Shown: in pieces, positions 23,701 to 34,469 of the stretch
Position numbering within the stretch: position 1 is the first letter of the stretch
Layout: each line of letters begins with the position of its first letter
Assembly (NCBI RefSeq): GCF_037975245.1
Contig: NC_092563.1
Span: 8,465,001 to 8,527,000, forward strand
Source: Apostichopus japonicus
Taxonomy: Eukaryota > Echinodermata > Holothuroidea > Aspidochirotida > Stichopodidae
Direction of reading: 5' to 3'
DNA: 62,000 nt
Made by a program: the position numbers and the translations under genes
Notes under the pieces: generated by a model
Database searches by the model: none
The model's input: only the letters and a program-made list of their open reading frames with translations
What the model was told of the DNA's origin: nothing

Positions 23701-24133
23701 GGATGGTCTCTGTTCTTTTTGCAAGAATCCAGAGACTATTCGACATATGTTTTGGGAGTGTCCACATTTATCGAGAGTTATATCTTGGGTTGATACATTT
23801 TTCAAAAGAGTAGTTGGTAGGAATGTGTTACTCACTTGCGATGTATTTTTACGTGGTAATCCTAACCCTGGAATACATAGGTTAACATGGGAAAGACTTG
23901 TTTTAATTTTTAGTATTGTGAAAAAGATAGTTTGGAATAGAAGGTGTCGGCTGGTTTTTGATAAGAGAATTATTGATGAAAAGGAGGTGGTCAAATTGAT
24001 TAAAAGAGATATACAAGAACGCATTGAAATTGATTTTAGAAGATGGTCAGAAATCAAATTTATGAAAACGTGGATTCATGGTTCGTCGTTCTGTGAAATG
24101 GTACGGGGGGTAGTACAAATTAAGTTACCGTAG
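20705..24133 (+). CDS. Retrotransposon ORF2: AP-like endonuclease and reverse transcriptase
   Basis: 1,142 residues, uninterrupted. The N-terminal AP-type endonuclease (about 1-240) has INVRGLRD, the catalytic-acid motif QETYL, GGDFNCI, SRLDRIYI and SDHKAI. The reverse transcriptase (about 440-740) has GKSPGSDGLPCEF, RRPISLLNTDYK, SVDQHKAFDKVNW, GVRQGCPLSP and the catalytic YADD at residues 686-689. A C-terminal domain with C-x2-C-x7-H-x4-C (CSFCKNPETIRHMFWEC) sits near residue 1000. Together these nick the target and copy element RNA by target-primed reverse transcription. The ATG directly follows the ORF1 stop with no spacer, so translation probably depends on reinitiation. Confidence 0.95.
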   Translation: MDMRRNSNCNVSILSINVRGLRDSVRRARITEWVKLLNVDIVLMQETYLRENDFDGFKNSWKGKVFFSPSYSVHSCGVLIAFSDKLNCTYSQIRHDDIGRCISVLCTFSRFSLRICNIYAPNSGSERRCFFNNMSTYTRGREPIILGGDFNCIMEDQDRLVNSPFYSCFVGRNELESLLSFSNLIDSWRVSYPTQAGVTWKNPGQVQSSRLDRIYIPKDMAFADSCCIPCIYSDHKAIGVSIVIPCAPNKGQGFWKCNVSILKDIDFCKELEFYYALWGNLKSGFESISDWWEEIKRRIRDLMITFGIRRARERRQKLAQLKETCITGNRAEIDRILREQSRGAIIRARARFVEEGERPSAFFYKREHARAKCKTIDSIRDSRGRVVFNEDILTVFHGFYSNLYKEEISVEEQCQNEFLDCVQNALSKEECETLERPLELTEIKKVLVSMAYGKSPGSDGLPCEFYVTFFDLVGEDLLDVFSDGFNRGSLTESQRTAIISLLKKDGDPLDPGNRRPISLLNTDYKLLAKTLQARLSTVMSKIVNDFQTCSVPGRSIHTTLATVRDIIEYSNMKGNPCALISVDQHKAFDKVNWDFMFKVLLKMKFGITFRQWVKVLYTNIKSLVNVNGSFTEDIFIHRGVRQGCPLSPALYVLFIEPLARYIEKSRDIRGLYIPGGKGKSVKCLQYADDVTCVATSQTDIIEYFRAFERFKLATGASLNLSKTKGLKLGGFVGRKLRGNINWGELGITICGVCFGSQESVRSNWEKQLDKMKSKIEAWDKRYLTLLGKVAVINTCLFPLFYYLAPVFCPSRDFVAKVNQLCFKFLWEGKTELVARKVVSLNYRSGGLGLDHFEFKMNALYVKHLLPFLCRSELDSCNYLFARYFLSVKLRRLYPHLWSNSVPNCYDTTKSYSNAISIIQFMHSIDPTFVKISSTRKLVSILDNETVIPRVQSNDPSCDWDSIWKMAFLPILCNKLKVLNWRITHGAMCTAEKLHRWGIGDGLCSFCKNPETIRHMFWECPHLSRVISWVDTFFKRVVGRNVLLTCDVFLRGNPNPGIHRLTWERLVLIFSIVKKIVWNRRCRLVFDKRIIDEKEVVKLIKRDIQERIEIDFRRWSEIKFMKTWIHGSSFCEMVRGVVQIKLP

Positions 24134-24268
24134 TGTTAGAGTGTAGATTAACTTATTCCCTTTTCTTAGCTTGTAATCATAAGTAATTCTTTCCTTTCCT
24201 TGTTTAATCCTGTATTTATTGCTTTCTAGTAGGTTTGTAAAGTGAAAATGTGAATAAACTGAAAGAAA

Positions 24269-24284
24269 ATTAATTCAACCACAT
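24269..24284 (+). repeat. Target-site duplication, right copy
   Basis: ATTAATTCAACCACAT, identical to 19,241-19,256. Confidence 0.93.
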
Positions 24285-24295
24285 AATTTACTAGC

Positions 24296-24600
24296 TGATG
24301 TGGTGGCCGATGTTGTTAAGAGGGTGACGAAAGACTCATACCTCGTCGGTCGTGTAAATCGTGGCTAGGGTTCAAGACAGGCCTCTGGCGATAATACCTT
24401 TGGCTGTAGGTATGGTACTTTTTGTGGCCTAGGATCCCGTACCATGTCTCCCTTGTTGTCGCAAAAGAACCCGGGAGGATGCGCAGAAGGTCGGTCAAAT
24501 CGACCAGAAGCGTACTAGGTGGCGTGCGTGAATCCTTGCCTTTGGCCAGAGGTGGTGACATCTCTGCGACCGGCATGCTTGCAGCCACCGTCCACTAAAT
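24296..24600. repeat. GC-rich block of unknown type, possibly a SINE
   Basis: Clearly richer in G+C than both flanks. It begins GTGGTGGCCGATGTTGTTAA and has a weak B-box-like GGGTTCAAGACA near 24,369, so it could be an old tRNA-derived SINE. The boxes are poor matches and no tail or target-site duplication is seen. A 90-codon minus-strand ORF (24,316-24,588) spans it without recognisable motifs. Confidence 0.3.
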
Positions 24601-26430
24601 ACGTGGCCTGATGAGGCGCTATTCTCCTAAAAGAGAATCTACGGATGCCTTTAAGAGCCATTTATTATTTTATATTAAAAAAACACCCTGTTTCAAACTA
24701 GCGCCATCGAATTCCCTAAAAGCCTTTTTTCTTGTCACTCTGAAGGTGGAATAAATTTTATTGTCATGGGTTATTTGTGGTAAGCCAAGCAATTAAACTC
24801 ATTGTTGGGTATAAATGTGTTGGCAAAGAATTACCCAACCTACACCAAACAAGCATTATATTCGTTGCAATGCCAGAGACATACAAGCCAGCAAGACCAT
24901 GAGATAACATGTTAATATACATATAATTCAATCTATATCACTTTTGCAAGAAGACCAAAGTATACCAGTGTCAATATGGTCCCATTATAAGCAACAGTGT
25001 TGTAGCAATTTTCATACCGGATAGTAGGTAGTTTCGGAAACTGAGTGATTTTAAAAACTTTGTTTGAGATTTCCCCAAAAAATATACCCTTTATTGTGTT
25101 TATTTAACTTCAGGAACCAAATTAACTTTGATATGCCGTGGACCGTTAAAAACCACTGCTCTCGGTCTAGCTAGGGTTGTATAGCACATTTACTTATTTT
25201 TTGTTTGTTTTTTGGAATGACCCTTAAAAAATTGAGGTTCACTAGTTAAAGTGACTGGACCTTTTAGTTTAGTACACAGCCCATCAGACTAGATCCTCAG
25301 TTGCAATACAAAACTCAAAGGGAGAAATTAAGATGATATGGTCTCGAATGACATGTTTATAATTTATTACCAATTTTTAAGGACAAATGGTGTTGAATGT
25401 CATCCGAGGGTGCTCTGTTGCGTATATGAAGTTTAACGAACATATTCTGGTTGACCTTAAGAAACAACGGATTAACATTAACTATAAGAACTGCAATGAG
25501 GAGCCGACGTCACCATCAAGTAAGCCTAGTAAACGAATATTCCAGAAATTAAGTATATTTAACGGTACATATTCTTGAAAAATACTGGAAAAGCTACAGA
25601 AACAGTATTGGACTCAAAAGTTTTTGTTTTCTTTCTATTATAACTTCAAGACTAACATTATTCATTATTTAATAATTTAAATGAGTAATCAAGTTACAGC
25701 AAAATCTTTCTGTCGATCATTCTCCCATGATTGAATACCGGGGATACTTTTTTAAGAAAACTCACCCAGGAAAGAACCTGGGCACGAAAACCAAACTACC
25801 GAACGTCTGATCTGCTCTCAACCACAGTCCCCTTGCATCGAGACTGTGACTGTGTGATCATCGTCAGCTGTGTATCACCATTACCATTAAAGAGAACAGA
25901 TGCTACATATGATTTTCGGGGATGTCTTCAACTCTTCGGTCTACCTGTTCGTTGTACACGTCTCAGGATAAAACTAGTTTGATCTCGGAAGAATGTTATC
26001 CGATTCCTTGTTCTTTATTCTATTTGTTTTACAAGTCAATGGACTACATTCTGATGAGCAATGAACAGATGAAGAAAACTCCGTTATACACGTAACAAAC
26101 TAAAGGATTTCATCGATACTCATTGACGAACCACATCTTCCTTATTCAAAACAAGTTTATAACAATAGAGAGAAATTAATGCCATTCAAGTGGTGCATTT
26201 GCTTTCATATTACTGAAACTTGTGCGACAAGATGTTTACGTTATCTGAGCAGTCCAGAATTCACAATGCACGTTTAACGTTTTAATCAGCTTCCGCTAAC
26301 ACGTATCCAGCATTCACTTGATGACTATATAACGACGAAAAGACATTTAGCACGTGGACATTAATATCCTCCTACTTGAAGTCCGTATGTGAGGCTCATT
26401 TGCATCCATAATTATCATTTGCTGTAATAT
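24601..26430. other. Non-coding stretch, no gene recognised
   Basis: AT-rich, with only short ORFs (25,387-25,578; 25,731-25,982) lacking motifs or splice context. TTTGATATGCCG near 25,130 recurs near 15,795, suggesting an old shared repeat. Confidence 0.5.
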
Positions 26431-26435
26431 AAACT

Positions 26436-26863
26436 TTAGTAGCATTTTTTTCCGCAATCTAGGAATTCAAAATCGACCACTTCGAGGAAACTTAATGTCC
26501 CTGTAAAAGCACCGTAGAATGGTATTCCCTCGGTAGGTCCAGGGACGATTATATAAGAAACCCCTTTCATGGGTTCCAAATGAGAAATGTTATAAATTAA
26601 ATTCGTTGACAATTCGTTACTTGTCAGTGGATAGATCCAGTTATGTTTTTGTATTATAATACATTTCTTTGGTAAAGTAACGCAAACCCGGTCACGATGC
26701 GGTTCCAAGCGGTACCTTTATCTGGCAACAGCACTAAAAGCCAAATGGCGTGGGCAAGCAGGAATGGCGGGAATGCCTCCTCCTTCACAAGATTCTTCTT
26801 TCGCATCTGGCTGTTTCCATAAAATGTCAGCCTCCTATACCAACTCGCCACTGCTACAGGCAT
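26436..26863 (-). CDS. Hypothetical ORF pair, possibly a broken exon
   Basis: Two overlapping minus-strand ORFs, 26,654-26,863 and 26,436-26,708. The first has a hydrophobic LLAHAIWLLVLL segment that could be a signal or membrane helix. The second encodes a balanced, non-repetitive segment including KGVSYIIVPGPTEGIPFYGA. They could be one exon split by a frameshift. No family is recognised, and chance ORFs remain possible. Confidence 0.2.
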
Positions 26864-28915
26864 CTGTTAACGCTGGTATACAATATAATCCTCTAATATT
26901 TACTTACGCGTCTTAGAAGAGTCTTTATTAAGATAACAGAAGCACACCCAACCATCATCAGGTGTCTTTGTGAGAGAGATGAACGACATAACACCCCCCC
27001 CCCCCCCTCAAAACAAAAATGAAGATAAGAACATGCTTATTCCACCCTGCAGGGAAATGACAACTTAAAAGTTCCTTGACAGACGAAGGTGATAGCTTGA
27101 TCAAATCTAAATATTATAGACTGATTCTCATTTGCATTTATATTTTTATAGACTTATTATTTATAGCAGTACCTATTTTCCGTTATAAAGTTGGCCTTCT
27201 CAAAATAATGGTGGATCGAGCATGTTGAACTTCTGAGCTTTGTACCTAATAAATTATGCTTTCATTGTTTTCAGTGTCAATTGTGTAAATTCAGCTTTAA
27301 AATGGAACAAAAAAGAATGAAAAAAGCAAAGAAAAAAGAAGAAGATTAGCTGAGGGAATAGCCATGGTTTCACCTCCTGGCAACATTTTGTCATCATGAA
27401 CTGTTAAAATGACACACTAATGACACAAATTTCAATCCTGATTTCTCCCAAATAATTCGATTTATTCCTTGAAATTGTAACGTTTTAAAAGTTCAACAGA
27501 CTATTTTTATCTCAAAATATCAACTTTTCTTTAAACTTCGGGATGATGATATAATAAGGTGGTACTCAAAAAAGTAGGAGAGTGTATGAGGGTATAACGA
27601 AAGGTCCAAATCAACTGTTGAATGATTTCGGTGTTTTCCTCAAAACTTTCGAAATTTTATAGAAAGTTTAAAGGAGAAAGCCAACATTTCCACGGACTTT
27701 GGTAGGCCTATGACAAAACACAAAATGATAATTCGACGGTTATCTAGCTGTCAATTTCCTCGTAGAAATGAAACCGGGCAATGCTTTTGCGGCGGCATAC
27801 CAATGTGCTATGCAGTCATACTTGTTACGTTGATTCGAATTTTCAATGATTACAGCAGCCTGGGTTATTATTATACATATTTAAACATTGCAAAACAAAA
27901 CGTGACGGATAAATCCACACCTCAGCTCCCCCTTCTCCGTCGTTCCTGTAGAAGGTGAATAATATAGAATTGGTCAAACTCGTGCAGAAAAGTGTGCTAC
28001 AAAGTCATTCATATACAACGGAATTCTTCGAACGCTTTTGTCATAGATGCTATGTTTTATGTAACGTTGAACCTTCGTGGGTCACGATCCACACGCTCAT
28101 GGTTGTCTGAATAATAATCTTGCGTCACATTTTGTTCATTCTCCTCCTCAAGCTTCGACCTCTATAAAGACTATGTTTAGTACATTGGCTCTATACAAAT
28201 CGCCAATACACACACTTTGTCTTTTTTATTGATTACTTGCAATGAGTTTATATACCCCTTACACACACATGCCCCATCGATGATAAATGTCATTCATTTT
28301 CCCCCAACGATTTGAGCAAACAGCACGAAGGCAGTGTCTCTCTGTAACGTTACCAACCTCCTTATGTCTATAAAAGAAAAACCGCCGAGCTATAAGTCGA
28401 TCTAACTTCTATTGTATCTGCATGTAGGACCGACATTCTAGCTGAAGTTAAAGATTAAAGTTCTGGTTGTACATGCTGTCAACGTTTGCCAAAACAAAAT
28501 CCCGAAAAGCATGGTTATATTAAAATTTAGAGGAGTATTTCGTACAAAAAAGGAAATGCAGAGGCCCCGACACTATTCCGCAAATCTCGAAATCCTCTGC
28601 AGATGATTTTACAATCAGTTTTATATATAACAGACGATGAAGACACTGGCTGCTGACACAATTGACCAGTCATTGTTGCAACAAGAATGCAATCAATGCA
28701 GTTGATAATCTCAATATTTGCAAGACGATAACTGCAAATGCATCTTTATATTATCTTTAAAATTATTCGAGGTTGTCAAAATTCAATTTCATGAAAAAAA
28801 ACAGAGAGTCAAATGACTTAGTGTTTCCTTGCCAATATGAGTAGACCCTTTAGATACAAGATTTTCTAACGATCTGAATTACTGGGCAGAAGTGGCAAGT
28901 CTTACAGAATAGGAT
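26864..28915. other. Non-coding stretch, no gene recognised
   Basis: AT-rich. It contains a 14-C homopolymer at 26,994-27,007 and no convincing coding sequence. Confidence 0.5.
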
Positions 28916-28918
28916 GAA

Positions 28919-28957
28919 GGGAGGGGTAGGTTGAGGGAGGGTAGGTTGAGGGGGGGT
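28919..28957 (+). other. G-quadruplex-type tract
   Basis: GGGAGGGG, GGGAGGG and a run of seven G are separated by two copies of TAGGTTGA. It meets the usual pattern for intramolecular G-quadruplexes if 8-nt loops are allowed. No promoter or gene is recognised beside it. Confidence 0.5.
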
Positions 28958-28959
28958 GC

Positions 28960-31425
28960 AAGGTAGTAATCTCTAGTACTAGTGTAGACCTTGTTCCTGT
29001 CTATTATTAAAATAGCTGTCACGGTGTTACAGTGACCAGTACTACAAGGTTCCAACTGAAATAATTCACTTTTCGTTATTATCCAGGAGAAAGAACAAAC
29101 CAAATTCGGTAGTCTTCCAAACAACACTTTTCGGAAATTCTCGAAAAATTCGACGAAAGATTGCAAAATCATAAATAGGGATACGTTCTTTTCTCACTAA
29201 AAAATAAACCACCGAGTTTCTGCCACGCAACCACCGTTCTTCAAAATGAACCGACCGAGGTAAAACGTTAAAATCCCATAGACTAAAATGACGATTCTGG
29301 GGAGCTGGCCGATACCGCTGGCGAATTATTTCAAAAGAGCTGTTCACACTTCCTGTATCAAAATCCTTGAGTTGTCTCAACAATCTTTGATGATGACCAA
29401 AAAAGTCCTCTACAATGAAACACGGTGATTACATCCCACACAGATGTATCATTTCTAATTAGAAATCGTCCTAGAAAGACTCAAAGCCCTTCTCCACATC
29501 TCAAGTCTGCCCTTTTTAGAACTGTCGAATTTTGCTTCATTTCACGCAAGTACCAAAAACCTCTTTCGAGTTTGTTTATTTTTTGTTTCTATTTTTGTTT
29601 AAAGCTGATCGACTTTGGCGTCTGGACGACCTTTAAAGATAAACTCCAGGTTTTCCGATTGGAATGACGCACGGAATTTACCAAAGTTTGATCCTGTATC
29701 CTACAATAGGTCTTCCTAATGCTATCAATTATCCGTACCAAAATTCTAGCATAACTTAGCAGGGCGGAACTAAGTGTTCATCTGACTCCGTTACGGCTAC
29801 AGAAGGGGAAAAGGAACATATAAGATAAAAGAAGCTTACACATTGAGAATGAATGTTAGGGTCCTTAATTTAATTAAACTATCTCAAATTGTCAAAGGTA
29901 TTATATAACAGATGACGCATATCTTTCCATTCTCTGCCAACATTCTTACATATTCTACAATTAAACCAAGGAACCTTGGCAACCGTTTAGGGCAGACAAA
30001 AACTATGTTTCCGGAGGATTTGAAGCAGTGGTAATCAATGAGACAAAAAGGTTTAAGACAAAAGAAATAATTTTCAAACCACAAAACTGTTATTAATAGT
30101 CTGGCTACTTTCCCATACCACAATTCAAAGCATGACGCAAAGAGAGGGAGACAACAAAACTATACATTTTATTCTTTCCTGTTTTCTACCTACAAGGTGA
30201 GGAAGTACTCTTCACGGGTTTTTAACATATCCAACATTTGAAAAACAAACCTTAAAGCTGTAAGCTAAAACCAAAAAGTTCTTTTGCAATTCAGAAATAT
30301 TTGTCTTGGTTTTGGGTTTTTTTTTTGTCGGACATACCGCAAAATTAGGACACAAAACTGACTTCTCTAATACAAACCCTTTTATTCTTTTATTACCATA
30401 TCCTTGGATAGCCTTTATTTTCCCGCAATGCTAAAACAATATCAATAGTCAGATAACATACACTTTTGGCATACCATAGAAAGGGAATGAAGTCCAAGAT
30501 TATGCTAAATTCTGCTAAAATGGTCACCACATGTTTTACTATGTCGTACCTACCCCTTTGGGTGACCACATGCATGCATCCCTATGGGTATACTAGCCAT
30601 TAACACAAATACTACTGTCCAAAGAAATATCATCTATTTAAAAAAGTGGAAAAAACAATTGCATAGTAATATTTGACAGCTGATAAAAGAGACAGTTACT
30701 GAAATTATTGAACAGAAGGGAGAAAAAGTAACAAATTCTGGAGAAAGTTATATTAGGTCAATTTGATATTGCAGAGTCCATCCTACAACAGTTGCACATA
30801 GACTAACTGCTGAGACACAGGAACACAGGGTCCTCCCCGGCTTAGTCGTTAACTCCTTCGTTCCAAGTTGCCAAGTCATATCAGTGTTCCTTGGGGGGAA
30901 ATATTTACACATTGTAATTACTTAAAATCTGTTAACTTTTGTCAATAGGGACCCGAGTATTGACAGATAGGTATTGAAATGAGGTTTTGATTTTTGATTT
31001 ATTTTTTTATTATTGAGCTAATTAGGTATATAAATATGCAAATAAAGTTATGATACATACACTGTACTTTTTTTGCCCATATGAAATTATTTTGATGAAA
31101 TCTGCTGGACTTTTGATAGTTTGATGAGTTCAAGACATGTTATTTTATAAGTAAAATATAATTTGATGTTTGAATGTGAGGAATATGACTGATTTTTCCC
31201 CCTCCCTCCAAACCACTTGACCTACATGTATTATGTAATACAATGGTAGTCAAGCGTAACGTTAAGTCATATATACCTATTGCACTACGACAGTACATGC
31301 ATATACAATACATACAGTGTGCATGACAGTGTGGCTCACCATATCAGGATTTCATCGTCAGAATCTTCTTCCTCCAACGGCTGGATGGTCAAATTGCCAA
31401 TAAAAAGAAGGTCTAACGCCTCTTT
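28960..31425. other. Non-coding stretch, no gene recognised
   Basis: Several ORFs of 60-105 codons (longest minus 29,066-29,383) without recognisable domains, splice context or repeats. Treated as probable chance ORFs. Confidence 0.45.
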
Positions 31426-33071
31426 TTAGTATTTAGTATTTATTGGTCTCCCTCCTCTGGCTTTTGTGTGCTTTTTTTCTCGGGCGGATAGGTCTGGGTA
31501 TGCGTCTTTTGGTAGTCCGAAACTCTGACTTGGCGAAGATCTCTCTACGGGATACTTCCTCTGGTAACTTTTGCTGTAAGCAGTCTGCGAAGAGGTCATC
31601 CCCATCGACGGCAGCATGAGCATCCTGGTCTTGAACAATATGTACGACAATCGGATGGTGGAGCTACCTGGCATGCTAGCTGGTCGTAAGTAAGCCTGAC
31701 CAGAAGAATTGATAAGAGCAGGAGTTTTCCGACTTTGGTTCGCGAGACATGGTTCTCGTCATGAGGAGCTGCTGGTGGTATCTCATAAGCACTTCCGTAG
31801 TCAGCATCAGGACCGAGGCAAACTTCATACCCGAGCGGGCCGCCATGTTGAGACTGATCTTTGAACATATGTGAAATTGATGAGCCCTGCTCCGCCTTAA
31901 TCTTTTCTTTTGCCTCCTGCGGGATCGTTGGGCATTTGAAAAGTGCTTTCCAGCAATCGCCAGGGACCCTGACGGACCTATCTGCCTTGGCCGTTAATGC
32001 AGTCTACTTTCATTGGTCTGCAATCGTTTCGAACCTGACGAAACACGCAGAATTGACCGGCATGGAGGATCTCGGTTTATTCGACGCCTTTCATGTGATC
32101 GTCAGATTCGATACACGGGCTGATTTCTGCGGTTGTGGACCTGGATCCTCGAAACCCAGGTTTCTCCTGAATATCTTCATCGCCCGTGCAGTAATTTTGG
32201 GAAGTAGTATTCCCCCGTTATGGGGATCTCCTCCCCGTCAATTGCTTCGGCTGAGCCCCTCCTCCACGGGGTCGAAGTCCAAGGGGTCAGCCGGGTCGTC
32301 TTCCTCCTCTAAGCATGAAAGGCTGACAGGCGCCCTACAGTCCCGGACGTCTTCTTTGGTTCACCTTGCAGGTTCCGGAGTCGCATATGGGACGGCGCCC
32401 TGGCTGGAAAAGACTGTTCCCAGGTGGCTCGTGTCGGTCATCGGATTGTGAGGTCCCCTCTCTCGTAAGGGGCGCAGGATACCTGTCAACTGAGCCACGC
32501 TGGATCCTCATTTTGTCGCCGTCTTGGGGACAGGCGACTATTCTTGGCCTTTCTATAGCCGACAGGAGGAGTGGACCGGAAGGTTTTCGGATCATGACTC
32601 GTCGTCTCCCCCCTACGTGGTGGTGATCTCAACCGTGATCTGGTTCGGTATCGTCTTGAGGAGTTGCGGGACGTCTCTCTCCCTCCGCTGCTCCGCTGCT
32701 ACGCTGCTTCGTCTCTCCAGCTCCCGACTTCGAGAACAGCTCTGATGGGAGTGGTTCCACGGTCGACTGATCTCCGTGAGACCTCATTGGGACCGGGCTC
32801 TCCGGTGACTGTCTGTTTGTCCGCCCTTCCGCGGACGTCCCGCGAGGGTCTCTCCAGACCTGTCGCACTTAGCTTTTTCCTAGGCACCTTTTTTCTGACC
32901 GGAGCCTTGCCCTAAGCCTTTCCACTTGGCCGTATGTACATCGGACGTCGCCGGGACCGCCAGAGGCACTCTTTCTCTTTCTCTCTCTCTACTTCTTCTC
33001 CTTCTCTCTCCCGCCGCCTTTCTTGCTCTCCCTAACTCTTCTTCCGCTGTCACTCTGCCGATCACTTCCAT
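31426..33071 (-). pseudogene. GC-rich relic resembling a DIRS-type retroelement gag
   Basis: Read on the minus strand, a broken coding sequence runs through this GC-rich island. From 33,071 it starts with an Arg/Ser/Glu-rich stretch. An acidic segment (EEEDDPADPLDFDPVEEG) follows near 32,300, then a capsid-like region with VPGDCWKALFKCPTIPQEAK near 31,950. Next come a segment read from about 31,870 (FKDQSQHGGPLGYEV) and a tail ending near 31,426. Frames shift and stops occur. The order and motifs recall gag proteins of DIRS-like tyrosine-recombinase retrotransposons in marine invertebrates, recognised from memory. No reverse transcriptase, RNase H or recombinase is seen beside it, so it is a solo gag fragment. 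Confidence 0.45.
32940..33010 (+). repeat. CT-rich low-complexity tract
   Basis: Pyrimidine-rich run with repeated CTCTCTCT and CTTCTC at the 5' end of the gag-like relic. On the minus strand it gives its Arg/Glu repeats. Confidence 0.6.
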
Positions 33072-33130
33072 TTGCTTCCTACGCCCTACCTGGGCAAAAC
33101 ATGCAGCAGCTTACACAATTGAGCTGACCC

Positions 33131-34440
33131 CGCGACATAACTGAAAACTAAGCTAAGAAAATGGTCTAGAAAACAAAATTTCCGATCGAAAAAACACGTT
33201 TAAGCACTAAAGATGGTAGAATGAGAAGGAGGGACAATTACTGCGAGGGTGCACAGTGTTAAAGGGTTACCATAGACTTCAAAGGCACGGTATAACGGGT
33301 GCTATGGTTGTGAGGAGACAGGTAAGCGAGGAGCAAAGTAAATCCACGAATTTCACGACTTTCAGATTTTACAAAACCAAATACATGGAAAACACATTTG
33401 ATTTCTTGTAACTTGCATGCATGTACACAGCACAGTACACATTATTTGTACTGACATATCTGTAATACATTGTAATTGTAATTATTGAATTAGAACTTGG
33501 CAGTCGAACATTGCAGCCTCTTACCGAATCAACATTTCTCAAAGGGAAGGGGAGACCATTGAATGTATTCGAATCTCTCCAAACGTATCCTATGTTCAAC
33601 CCCGTGACAGTATAAATGCTCTTCATGACCTATCATAAACTAGAACTGCACGAATCTTGATCCAATTAGTTGCTTAGTAGCCATTTTCCTCCTTCCTTCT
33701 ATCGTTCAAACTATTTTACCGGATTGGCAACATACTGAAATAATAATTACATGTATAGACAAATAATATTAACAAATGAGTTAAAAGGTAACTTGATTAA
33801 CACGTTTATTTCTTTCTTCCTTAACATTTTTCAAAGTTTGAACAGTTTTGAAAGCTTAAAACAGATGTAGAAGAAGTGTTTAAAATATACATAGTCATTA
33901 CTATGACTAGAGAACCAATGGTGCAGTAGTTAATACTATAACAGTATTATTGAACACTCCAAATTGTCTTTTACACAGAACAAATATACTCTATTAATGA
34001 ATGAAGCTATCATGTATGAAAACGAGAGAAGTTGGTTAAGGGAGTTGTAAAGAAGAATGGTAATTGCAATCCAACCAAAACTGTTGTATGTTGATCATGA
34101 AATGAACACAGTCAATGTGAGCTTTTAAATCGCAAAGACTTACAGGTAACTACATTGCTAACTTAACGAAATTGCGACCTATGTTTTGAAAAATACAATA
34201 GATATACAAAACCAGAATGCAAAATGCATTAAGGTTTCGATGACTTCAATGCACTAGACTTCTGCTCGTTAGTATAACCAGAACTAGCTGTTACAATACC
34301 ACTATGGCATGATAAACACAGGTCAGTCTACTGTACGTGGCTACACACCTCCACCAAAAACAATAGCGGTATTATATTCACTGTTATGAATCCACACACC
34401 AATATAGGTATCCACACACCAGAATAGGTATCCACGATTT
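33131..34440. other. Non-coding stretch, no gene recognised
   Basis: AT-rich, without long ORFs. A short direct repeat TAGGTATCCACACACCA occurs near 34,400-34,430. Confidence 0.5.
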
Positions 34441-34469
34441 CATTGATAACTATCATGTAAAATGTTTTT

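Larger units (their letters stand above)
19257..24268 (+). mobile_element. Full-length intact Tx1/L1-like non-LTR retrotransposon
   Basis: A 5,012-bp element bounded by a perfect 16-bp target-site duplication. It has a ~110-bp 5' UTR if ORF1 starts at 19,367, then ORF1 (zinc-finger RNA-binding protein) and ORF2 (endonuclease plus reverse transcriptase). The ~130-bp 3' UTR carries AATAAA at 24,253-24,258 and ends in an A-rich GAAAGAAA rather than a pure poly(A). Neither ORF has a premature stop or frameshift, and the target-site duplication is unmutated. Both facts suggest recent insertion and possible competence. Endonuclease plus LINE-type RT and the C-terminal CCHC place it in the L1 superfamily. 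The 'HGAMCTAEKLHRWG' style C-terminus resembles the Tx1 clade. Confidence 0.93.

Noticed and set aside
31861-32451. Plus-strand 196-codon ORF in the GC-rich island
   Set aside because: It is the opposite strand of the gag-like relic. GC-rich sequence gives long antisense ORFs, and the minus-strand reading has recognisable segments.
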